Source: Flavobacteriales bacterium UBA3364 (GTDB taxonomy: Bacteria; Bacteroidota; Bacteroidia; Flavobacteriales_F; PHOS-HE28). Taken from it: a stretch of DNA of 19,003 bases. Below are positions 12,188 to 19,003 of this stretch, in pieces (the stretch's first letter is position 1; every line of letters starts with the position of its first letter). Under the pieces are notes generated by a model. The model saw only the letters and a program-made list of their open reading frames with translations. It made no database searches and was not told the origin of the DNA. The stretch lies in assembly GCA_002360495.1 (NCBI GenBank), contig DEQO01000124.1:1-19003 (forward strand). Direction: 5' to 3'. A program made the position numbers and the translations under genes.

Positions 12188-13621
12188 ATGACCACCTTAC
12201 CCTGGGATCGACCGATCAACGGCCGGTGGGTGCTGGCACTTGCCCTGTTGCTCGTTCTCCCCATGTTCGGGGTGGCGCAGCATAGTGAGCAGGATATTCC
12301 CTCGAACGACACGCTCCGCGGCGAAAGCAAGCTGTACGAGGTCATGAAGCGTGGCGAGGTGGACGGTCGCTTCCGGCAGTACACCATGGTCACCATCAAC
12401 GATGGGGCCCCGAGGGACTACCACGCCGTGGCCTTCGGTGGCACGCTCGGGTTCACCTCGCAGCGGTGGCATGGTGCACGTTTCAAGCTCAGCGGTGGCT
12501 ACACCTTCGACCTCGCGAGCTCGGACCTCACCGTGCCCGACCCCGTGACCGGCCTGCCGAACCGCTACGAGATCGGGCTCTATGACGTGAACGACCCCCG
12601 AATTACCAACGACCTCGCCTACCTGCACGAATTCCAGCTCGACTGGCTCGCCACGAACGGGCGCACCAACCTCATCTTCGGAAAGCAGGAGCTGAACACG
12701 CCCTTCCTCAACCCGCAGGATGGCCGCATGCACCCCAGCCTGTTCGAAGGGCTTTGGGCGCGGCACCGCACAGCGCAAGGCACGCGGCTGGAGGGCGGAT
12801 GGATCTACCGGGTCGCTCCGCGCGGCACCCGTGAATGGTACCCCGTGGCGGAGAGCATGAGCGTCTACCCCACGGGCAAGAACGTGGATGGCGAAGCCTC
12901 CATGTACGGCGACGTCCTGCGCAGTGCCGGGATATTCGCCTTGTCGGCCCGGCATCCGCTCGGGCGCAAGCTGGCACTCTCACTTTGGGACGTCTACACC
13001 GAGAACATCTTCAACACGGCCATGCTCCAGCTTGATGCCGGCGAGAAGGAGGACCGCTGGAGCCTATCGGGCATGGCGATCAAGCAGGACCCCACGGCCA
13101 CCGGGAACAACGCAGTGGATAGCCTGGCCTACATGCCGGAAGACCAGGGTTCCTGGGCCTTCAGTGGTCGGTTGCGCAACGTGCTCGGAAAGTTCCGCTG
13201 GCAGTTGAACTACACCCGCATCACGGCGCATGGCCGCTACCTGATGCCGCGCGAATGGGGCCGGGACCCTTTCTACACCTTCCTTCCACGCGAACGCAAC
13301 GAAGGCCTCGGCGATGTGGACGCAGCCACGCTCAACCTGATCTGGAAGGACACCCGGTCCGGCTGGCGCATCGAAGTGGATGGCGGACTGTACCGGCTGC
13401 CCGAGCTCAGCGATGCCCGGCTCAATAAGTACGCGATGCCCTCCTACACCCAAGCCACCATCAACGCCCAGTACCAGTTCCGGGGAGCGTGGCAGGGACT
13501 AGCCGCCCAGTTCATCGGCCTCGCCAAGGTGCCGATAACGGACGCTGACCCTACCGAAAGACAGTCCTTCAACAAGGTGAACATGCTCCACATCGACCTC
13601 ATCATCAACTACGTGTTCTGA
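12188..13621 (+). CDS. OprD-like outer-membrane porin
   Basis: A 477-residue protein with a signal peptide (hydrophobic stretch ~15-30, ending GVAQ) and no helical membrane segments beyond it. The body shows alternating beta strands and Tyr/Trp girdles of an outer-membrane barrel and ends NYVF, the aromatic C-terminus recognised by BAM. Diagnostic for the OprD-type family is FGKQELNTPFLNPQDGRMHP (~160-180), near strand 5, matching the conserved GKQ-x-TPF-x-D-RM pattern. The YTENIFNTAML and INAQYQF segments also fit. OprD-type porins pass small, often anionic or amino-acid-like solutes; the specificity here is unknown. It lies directly after the DsrE-family gene and is followed by a rhodanese gene with its own promoter-like element, so a link to sulfur compounds is possible but unproven. 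Confidence 0.8.
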   Translation: MTTLPWDRPINGRWVLALALLLVLPMFGVAQHSEQDIPSNDTLRGESKLYEVMKRGEVDGRFRQYTMVTINDGAPRDYHAVAFGGTLGFTSQRWHGARFKLSGGYTFDLASSDLTVPDPVTGLPNRYEIGLYDVNDPRITNDLAYLHEFQLDWLATNGRTNLIFGKQELNTPFLNPQDGRMHPSLFEGLWARHRTAQGTRLEGGWIYRVAPRGTREWYPVAESMSVYPTGKNVDGEASMYGDVLRSAGIFALSARHPLGRKLALSLWDVYTENIFNTAMLQLDAGEKEDRWSLSGMAIKQDPTATGNNAVDSLAYMPEDQGSWAFSGRLRNVLGKFRWQLNYTRITAHGRYLMPREWGRDPFYTFLPRERNEGLGDVDAATLNLIWKDTRSGWRIEVDGGLYRLPELSDARLNKYAMPSYTQATINAQYQFRGAWQGLAAQFIGLAKVPITDADPTERQSFNKVNMLHIDLIINYVF

Positions 13622-13666
13622 TCGGCCTTTGTGACCTGTCTCACCGACCGCGCCGGAACGATGCCG

Positions 13667-13674
13667 GACCTTTG
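13667..13674 (+). promoter_or_regulatory. -7-like element of the rhodanese gene
   Basis: GACCTTTG, one mismatch from TAnnTTTG, lies 20 bases before the ATG at 13695. It sits in the 12-base string CCGGACCTTTGC (13664-13675), identical to the one before the DsrE-family gene at 11753-11764. This suggests that the rhodanese gene has its own promoter rather than relying only on read-through from the porin gene. Confidence 0.35.
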
Positions 13675-13694
13675 CCCGCACAACAATAGTGACC

Positions 13695-13997
13695 ATGTTC
13701 AAGACATTGTTCGGCATCGGAGGCCCCAAAGTGGACCTTCGCGAGAAGATCGCCCAAGGCGCAACCATCGTGGACGTGCGCTCGGCGGACGAGTTCCGCA
13801 GCGGCCATGTGAGCGGATCGATCAACATCCCGCTGGACCGCCTCCAGGGCCAACTGAAGAAGATCGATAAGAGCAAGCCCGTGATCACCTGCTGCCGCAG
13901 CGGTGCCCGTAGCGGCATGGCCGTGGATGTGTTGAAACGTGCAGGATTCGACGTGTACAACGGAGGTCCATGGACCAGCGTGAACTACTTGAAGTGA
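13695..13997 (+). CDS. Single-domain rhodanese sulfurtransferase
   Basis: A 100-residue cytoplasmic protein made of one rhodanese domain: IVDVRSADEFRSGHVSGSINIPL, here split as VDVRSADEF then GHVSGSINIP (~26-46), and the active loop CRSGARS with catalytic Cys67; a second Cys directly precedes it. The C-terminal NGGPWTSV segment is common in stand-alone rhodaneses. The loop has the six-residue length of sulfurtransferases rather than the longer loop of Cdc25-type phosphatases. The ATG at 13695 is preferred over an in-frame GTG two codons upstream. It follows the porin by 73 bases and converges on the tamB-tamL operon. A role in persulfide handling is known for the family; linking it to the DsrE-porin pair is inference. 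Confidence 0.9.
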   Translation: MFKTLFGIGGPKVDLREKIAQGATIVDVRSADEFRSGHVSGSINIPLDRLQGQLKKIDKSKPVITCCRSGARSGMAVDVLKRAGFDVYNGGPWTSVNYLK

Positions 13998-14144
13998 ACC
14001 TCCACCAAGGCCAGTGACGGGAACGCCATCGCTCCTGAGCGGTCCCAACGGCACGTTGTCAACCGCACGCCCAGCAGTCGCCGCGGTCAGTTGACCTATG
14101 GATACCAGTAGAATTTCGCAGGAACACGCGCGGAGGTACGGCGG

Positions 14145-14167
14145 GATCGCAGCGGCTCGCCGCGATC
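14145..14167. terminator. Hairpin at the end of the tamB-tamL operon
   Basis: GATCGC-A-GCG and CGC-C-GCGATC form a stem of nine pairs with one internal mismatch and a 3-base loop. It overlaps the stop codon of the - strand TamL gene (14168-14166). No T-run follows on the - strand, so this is only a candidate terminator or 3'-end stabiliser. Confidence 0.3.
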
Positions 14168-16457
14168 AGAACGGATAGCCGATCGCGATGTTGAGGATCG
14201 CGTTGTCCTCGAGTTGGGGATCCAGGTCGTCGAAGGTCCAACGATCACCCGCGGCCAGGTCCGGTCGACGCAAGGGCATCGCGAGGTCCAGGCGCAGCAC
14301 GATCACCTCCACGTCGAATCGGATGCCGAAGCCTGCACCCACGGCCAGTTCGTCCACGGCGTCGCCCCACTCGAATTCCGCCCCAGGACGCTGCGGGTCC
14401 TCGCGCAACAACCACACGTTGCCGGCATCCACGAACAGGGCGCCTTTCACATAACCGGCGATCGGAAAGCGGTACTCCAGGTTCGCCTCGATCCGGATGT
14501 CACCCACCTGGTCCACGAGCACGTTGTCAGGTTGGTCGGTCGGTGGTGCGTAACTGCCCGGACCGATGCTGCGGGCGCGGAAGGCGCGCACGCTGTTCGG
14601 TCCGCCGCTGTAGTACTGCTTCACGTAGGGCATCACCGTGCTGTTGCCATAGGAGAGGCCAGAAGAAGCCAGGAAACGCCCCGCCAGTGCGGCTCCGCGA
14701 TCACCAAGCCGCTGCGTGCTGCGCGCCTCGGCACGCAGCCTCACGTACTGGGCGAACACCTGGCCGAAAAGCTTGTAGCCATCGTCAGGTCGTTCACCTT
14801 CGGTGAAGGACTTCACACTGGAGAGCAAATTGCCGGACGCGTCGATGCCACCGCCATACCACCACCAGTTGCTGTCCGAACGGCCTTGTTGTGTGGTGTG
14901 CGCGTAGGAATAACCCGTTCCAACGATGAATTGCTCCTCGAAACTGCGGCGGATGGAGGGATTCTCCGAGAGGAACTCATCGAACTCAGGGCTCGTGTAA
15001 TACGGCTCGTTCAGGCTCACCTCGATCACGTCCAGTTCATGCCATGTACGTGCATTGCTGCGCCAGGAATAACTGTAGGTACTCGAAGAGGTCCGCATGC
15101 CATACAGCCCGATGCGCCGGTAGAAGCCGTAGTTCGCATTGAAATTGGTGAACGGTGTGTACGACCCACCGATCTTGATGCCTTGCAGCAACAGCAAACG
15201 CGGTATCCGAAGGCCCGCGTTCAACACGATCTCGTAGGAAGTGGTGGTCCCCTGGGTGCCGACCTGCGCCTCGAAGCGACCCGTCGCGTCAACCACGAGC
15301 TGTTCACCTCCGCGGAACAGGTTGCGGTCCTTGAAGCCCGCCTTGAGCCCGGGACCGGCGAAGTTGTTGCTTTTGGCTGAAAGGCTCACATCAGAGAAGA
15401 GTGTGAAGCGTTTCATCGGGGTGGCCATCACCTTCGCATCCAGCATGCCCTCGTTCAGGCTGTCCTCCTCGTACTCCACACGTACACCGCTGAAGACACC
15501 GTAACTGCCGAGAAAGGCCTGGGTGCGCTCGGTGCGTCGGAGGGAGTATGGCTGCCCTGGCTTGATGGAGACCGCGCGGGTGAGCGTACGCGGTCTGTAG
15601 GAGCCGAAGTAGCTCACGTAGAGCTGGTCGTCCACTACGACGGAATCGAGCGGCGGGGCATCAGGCTCCATATCGCCGTGCAGTTGCACCGAGCGGATGT
15701 AGTGCCGGCGCAGGTCAAGCTGTTCAGCCTCCAGGGAAGTGCGCAACCTGAGGGAAAGAAGCCGATCACCGACCGAGGTGTCCACCGCAAACTCCAGGTC
15801 CTCCTTCCCCAGGTGGTAATACCCATTGTTGCGCAGTGCGGCCACCACCCTGTCCCGCTCCGACCGTACACGCTCGAGCGAATAGGCCTCACCTGCATGG
15901 ATCAGCGATCCCGGTGCCGTCAGGCGGATATTCTCGCGCAAGGTATCGGCCGAAGGCACCGTGTCCCCGTGCGCGATCGATGCGATACGGTGCACGCGGC
16001 CCGGTACCACGGTGAAGACCACTCGCGCCTTACGGCCCTTGCGCACCACCTCGTGCGATGCGGAGGCTGAGAAGTAGCCGCGGTTGTTCATACGGTTCAC
16101 CAGCGCCGCATCGATATCGGTCAAAGGCAATGCGCTGAGGTGAACCGGCGACTCGCCCACCTTGTACCGCATCATGTTCCTGAAACCCTTGCCCTTCACC
16201 TTCGGCTCTTTGAACATGTTGTGGATGGCCAGCCGGGGGCGCATGCCGAGGAAGGTGCCGTTCGGAGAGGGTTCGACCACGCCTGCCAGCTCCCCATGCG
16301 CACCCTTCGGGTCGTCCTCCGGTGTTACAGTGAAGACCACTTCGCTTCCGGTGAAGAGCGGATCCTCCGGCGTCACATGGCGCAGGCCGCGACAGCCAGC
16401 GAGCAGCAGCACCATGAGCAATGGCAACCACGTACCCGGCTTGTTGAGGTCGCTCAT
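14166..16457 (-). CDS. tamL: TamL: lipidated TamA/BamA-family outer-membrane assembly protein
   Basis: A 763-residue Omp85-family protein. It opens with a lipoprotein signal (LMVLLLAGC, Cys22) instead of a plain signal peptide, the mark of the Bacteroidota TamA variant called TamL. POTRA-like modules fill residues ~35-350: NNRGYFSASASHEV, RNNGYYHLGKEDLEF and GSYGVFSGVRVEYE are typical repeats of the helix-GYF/GYY-strand pattern. The C-terminal ~370 residues form the 16-stranded barrel, with the L6-loop motif as VRAFR (623-627) followed by SIGPGSY, and a final strand ending AIGYPF. With TamB it moves or folds material into the outer membrane. The start overlaps the tamB stop (ATGA), giving tight coupling. 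The L6 Gly of the usual VRGF reads Ala, which I believe is common in the TamL group but could not check. Confidence 0.9.
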   Translation of the reverse strand: MSDLNKPGTWLPLLMVLLLAGCRGLRHVTPEDPLFTGSEVVFTVTPEDDPKGAHGELAGVVEPSPNGTFLGMRPRLAIHNMFKEPKVKGKGFRNMMRYKVGESPVHLSALPLTDIDAALVNRMNNRGYFSASASHEVVRKGRKARVVFTVVPGRVHRIASIAHGDTVPSADTLRENIRLTAPGSLIHAGEAYSLERVRSERDRVVAALRNNGYYHLGKEDLEFAVDTSVGDRLLSLRLRTSLEAEQLDLRRHYIRSVQLHGDMEPDAPPLDSVVVDDQLYVSYFGSYRPRTLTRAVSIKPGQPYSLRRTERTQAFLGSYGVFSGVRVEYEEDSLNEGMLDAKVMATPMKRFTLFSDVSLSAKSNNFAGPGLKAGFKDRNLFRGGEQLVVDATGRFEAQVGTQGTTTSYEIVLNAGLRIPRLLLLQGIKIGGSYTPFTNFNANYGFYRRIGLYGMRTSSSTYSYSWRSNARTWHELDVIEVSLNEPYYTSPEFDEFLSENPSIRRSFEEQFIVGTGYSYAHTTQQGRSDSNWWWYGGGIDASGNLLSSVKSFTEGERPDDGYKLFGQVFAQYVRLRAEARSTQRLGDRGAALAGRFLASSGLSYGNSTVMPYVKQYYSGGPNSVRAFRARSIGPGSYAPPTDQPDNVLVDQVGDIRIEANLEYRFPIAGYVKGALFVDAGNVWLLREDPQRPGAEFEWGDAVDELAVGAGFGIRFDVEVIVLRLDLAMPLRRPDLAAGDRWTFDDLDPQLEDNAILNIAIGYPF

Positions 16458-19003
16458 GGCCGCTTCGGGGTTTCTTCCGCGGGCGTTCGAGCGCCGCGCG
16501 AGGCAGGTCCGTGCTTGCGCATCCGGCCCCGACCCTTGCCCTCGAGTTCCTTGGTATACTGCAACGAGATCCCGCTGATCGTGATCTCACCATCGTACAG
16601 GTCGTAGCCCGGTTCGTGGTAAGCCCGTGCCCGGTAGCGCCCATCGGGCGTCAGGGTGTAGCTGATGGCGTAATTCACCGTATTGGTATTCGTGACCGGT
16701 CCGGCGTTGGAACCGTGCTCATCAACGCCCACGCTGCCACCCACCTCCACGGTGACCCTGTCGTTGAACAGTCGCTGACTCACCTTGTAGTCGACGGAGG
16801 TGCGTTGGTAGCTGCTTCCGCCCTGTGTCTGGTTGTAGGTGTTCACACCCACCGAAATATCCACGTTCTTGAGGTACTGGCCCGACAAGGAGTTCAGCTG
16901 ATCGGTGAGCAGTCCGTTCACGCTGTTGCGCGCGGTGCTCGTGGCGATGCCTGCGCCGCTCAGGTTGCCCTCGTCGCTGGCGGCCCCCGAGGGGATGAAG
17001 CTGTTCAGCACGAGCAGGCCGAAGACCTGCCGGTTGAGCTGCTCCTCGTTGCCCTTCTGCGCCAGCTTGTCGAGGATGTTGTTCACCTTGGCGTAGTTCT
17101 TCCTGTCGATGTCGGACAGGTCGAGCCGGAAGGAGATCCTCGGATCCGAGAAGGTGCCGGCGAGGTCGATGTACACCTCGAAAGGCAGGGGCTTGCGGTA
17201 GCGGTTGCGCTCGGACTCGGACAAGGCCACCTCGTCCTCCACCAGGGCCAGCGGCGCCGTGGATGACCGGTAGCTGGCGATGATGTCCATGGCGCCCTTC
17301 ATCGGATCCCCGTTCCATCGCACCACGCTCCCTTTCACCAGGTCGAAGCGTTTGCGCACGAGGCTGTAAAGGCTCAGCGTATAGCCACCCTCCTCCACCG
17401 TGAAGGAACCATCGAGGTGCATACGTTGGTCCTTCGCGTACTTGAAGCGCATGTCGCCGGCACCGCGTACGGTTGCCTGATCACCGGAGGCCGGATCGAG
17501 CAGGAAAGCGAAGCGCGCGTCCTTGTCGACCATGATCCGCACATCCACTTCGTTGGTGCCGAACAAGGCCTTGAGCGAATCCTGCAGCGCGTGATGGAGC
17601 ACGGCCATGCTGTCGCCGCGTATCCTGTAAGGGTCATCGGTGAACACGACCACGCCTTTCCCATCGACCATCTCCACCTTGCTGCCGGGCATCACCAGCG
17701 TGAAGTCCGTACCCGGTGCGATGCTCAGACCGCCCGAAATGCGCGGTGCGCTCAACCGTCCCTTGATCGACAGGTCAAGGCCCGCGAACAGGTCGCCGTA
17801 GAAATCAGGGTTCTCCGCATATGTGCTCTTCACCCAATGGAAGCGCTCCGAACGGAGATCGAGATCGAGCAGCGGATCGACAGGGTTCTCGATGGTCAGC
17901 CCTCCTCCGATGTGGAAGGTCTCCTGCAGGCTGTCAAGCACCACGAGCCGGTCGAACGCGATGCGCGGTCCATTCAGGAGCAGCGCGCCAGACGAGAACA
18001 AGAAGGTCTGGCCGAGGGCCCGCGCACCCACGCGCAGATCATCCACATCCAGGCGGCCATCAAGGTCCAGGCGCTCCCCGGTCATCGACACGCTCACATC
18101 TCCATGCAGGCCACCTTGCAGCTCGCTCAGGTGTTCGTCGACGAAGGCCTGTACCCACCCTACGTCAGCAGCCCGGATCCGCGCCCGGGCGTCAAGATCG
18201 GTGGCCCCGGTGATCGCCACGGAGCCGCTGGATTCGACAAGGTCCGATCCATGCTGCAGGGTAGCCGCCCAGGTGATGTGCTCCGCATCCGGCTGCTGCG
18301 CGCCGATGGTGAGCGAGCCCACCGCTACGCCAATCACCTCCAGGTCGTCGACCTCGAGCTGTGCACCTAATTGTCTCCCCTCGATCGGGATCCGCACGCC
18401 GCCATTCACCACGCCCGCTGCAAGCGGTACCGTATCCGAAGCGGCGATGAGTCCGAGTACATTGTCGAGTTCGAAATGATCGAGCCGAAGTTCCACCTGA
18501 TCGCCGGTCTGCAGCACAAGCCGTTGGACGCCGTTGGTGATCGCGAAGTCCGTGGCCTCCATGCCTGCCGGGGAGATCCGCAACAGGTCCGAAGGTGCAG
18601 AACTCCAGACCTGACGATCGAGGATAAGCTCATCGTGCATACGCACCTCCACCGCCTCGGCATCGAGCCTCACCTCCGCCCCCACCTTTAGCAGCGACCC
18701 CTTTCGGTCGGAGCCCACGTCATCGTCACCGACCACTTCGATCTCCACGTCCGTTACGCCGCCTTGGGCCGTCATGTCCGCACCGATCCCTTTCATGGAC
18801 CATTTCCCATACCGTGCACGTTCCACGTCCAGTGCGCCACGCATGGCCCCTTGGTCCGAAGTCGCCCTGCAACGCAGTGAGTCCACCTCCACGCCGAGCA
18901 AGGAGACAAGCGGGAGCTCCACATCCGCTTCGAAATGATCGGCATCACCGTCGTACCGCATGTGGCAACGGTCCAGGACGAGCTCGTGCAGGTCCGGCAC
19001 CAC
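16454..19003 (-). CDS. tamB: TamB-like translocation and assembly protein, C-terminal part (5' end outside window)
   Basis: The frame is open to the right edge, so the N-terminal part, including the membrane anchor, is missing; 849 residues are visible. The visible region is a long series of amphipathic beta strands, as expected for the beta-taco groove of TamB/AsmA-like proteins. The DUF490 C-terminal domain is clear from LDGSFTVEEGGYTLSLYSLV, MDIIASYRSS, and GTFSDPRISFRLDL, followed by LNRQVFGLLVLNSF and a late strand region with SVGVNTYNQTQG. TamB spans the periplasm and works with an Omp85 partner, which is encoded immediately downstream with a 4-base overlap. The tail after the DUF490 domain is basic (GKGRGRMRKHG) and Pro-rich. 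Start, full length and promoter lie outside the window. Confidence 0.9.
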   Translation of the reverse strand: MVPDLHELVLDRCHMRYDGDADHFEADVELPLVSLLGVEVDSLRCRATSDQGAMRGALDVERARYGKWSMKGIGADMTAQGGVTDVEIEVVGDDDVGSDRKGSLLKVGAEVRLDAEAVEVRMHDELILDRQVWSSAPSDLLRISPAGMEATDFAITNGVQRLVLQTGDQVELRLDHFELDNVLGLIAASDTVPLAAGVVNGGVRIPIEGRQLGAQLEVDDLEVIGVAVGSLTIGAQQPDAEHITWAATLQHGSDLVESSGSVAITGATDLDARARIRAADVGWVQAFVDEHLSELQGGLHGDVSVSMTGERLDLDGRLDVDDLRVGARALGQTFLFSSGALLLNGPRIAFDRLVVLDSLQETFHIGGGLTIENPVDPLLDLDLRSERFHWVKSTYAENPDFYGDLFAGLDLSIKGRLSAPRISGGLSIAPGTDFTLVMPGSKVEMVDGKGVVVFTDDPYRIRGDSMAVLHHALQDSLKALFGTNEVDVRIMVDKDARFAFLLDPASGDQATVRGAGDMRFKYAKDQRMHLDGSFTVEEGGYTLSLYSLVRKRFDLVKGSVVRWNGDPMKGAMDIIASYRSSTAPLALVEDEVALSESERNRYRKPLPFEVYIDLAGTFSDPRISFRLDLSDIDRKNYAKVNNILDKLAQKGNEEQLNRQVFGLLVLNSFIPSGAASDEGNLSGAGIATSTARNSVNGLLTDQLNSLSGQYLKNVDISVGVNTYNQTQGGSSYQRTSVDYKVSQRLFNDRVTVEVGGSVGVDEHGSNAGPVTNTNTVNYAISYTLTPDGRYRARAYHEPGYDLYDGEITISGISLQYTKELEGKGRGRMRKHGPASRGARTPAEETPKRP

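Noticed and set aside
14214..15380. Long + strand open frame (388 codons) opposite tamL
   Set aside because: It mirrors the codon structure of the TamL barrel; the translation lacks motifs and is rich in His, Arg and Ala.
17417..18370. Long + strand open frame (317 codons) opposite tamB
   Set aside because: It is antisense to a clear TamB frame; its translation is His/Arg/Gln-rich with no domain pattern, as expected from GC-rich shadow frames.
1..19003. tRNA or rRNA genes, CRISPR arrays, insertion sequences, phage or defence systems
   Set aside because: No cloverleaf, repeat-spacer pattern, transposase or integrase motif, or nuclease/defence domain was found by reading both strands.

Overview
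The window reads as a piece of a GC-rich chromosome from a member of the Bacteroidota, most likely a Flavobacteriales-type environmental or metagenome-derived lineage. Three predicted secreted proteins carry C-terminal type IX secretion sorting domains. There are several short lipoproteins with the GCKKDE-type signal common in this phylum, an Omp28-type protein, a lipidated TamA homologue (TamL) paired with TamB, and TAnnTTTG-like -7 promoter elements. No tRNA, rRNA, insertion sequence, phage gene or CRISPR array was seen. The sequence looks like ordinary chromosome with well-packed operons, except for one 615-base stretch without a convincing gene.

Layout, left to right. Bases 1-930 (+) are the 3' part of a 5'-nucleotidase/SoxB-like metallophosphatase. 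It converges on a leftward operon (960-2211, -) that in transcription order holds a truncated COG0523/CobW-like GTPase, a MerC-domain membrane protein and a small lipoprotein. Facing it is a Fur/Zur-type repressor (2317-2727, +) coupled to a YiiX-like NlpC/P60 hydrolase (2727-3485, +). The gap between the two divergent units holds two similar inverted repeats (GCAAC-N3-GTTGC) that overlap the likely promoters of both. This is the clearest regulatory circuit in the window and is best read as an autoregulated zinc-homeostasis module.

Bases 3486-4100 appear non-coding apart from one hairpin. Then come, all on the - strand, a lipoprotein with two internal repeats (4101-5048) and an operon of an NTF2-like lipoprotein and a Kelch-propeller T9SS cargo protein (5132-6958). 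A small T9SS cargo protein lies on + (7095-7691) and converges on a four-gene operon (7700-11615, -): Omp28-like T9SS protein, iodotyrosine-deiodinase-like flavoprotein, OmpR-type response regulator and its histidine kinase.

On the + strand follow a secreted DsrE-family protein and an OprD-like porin (11768-13621), then a single-domain rhodanese (13695-13997). The right end is a tamB-tamL operon (-); tamB runs off the window. The most useful new-looking points are the divergent Zur-like switch with its degenerate GTPase, a shared 11-bp-period CGTGA direct repeat at equal distance from the start codons of two separate - strand genes, and the deiodinase gene sitting directly upstream of a two-component system.
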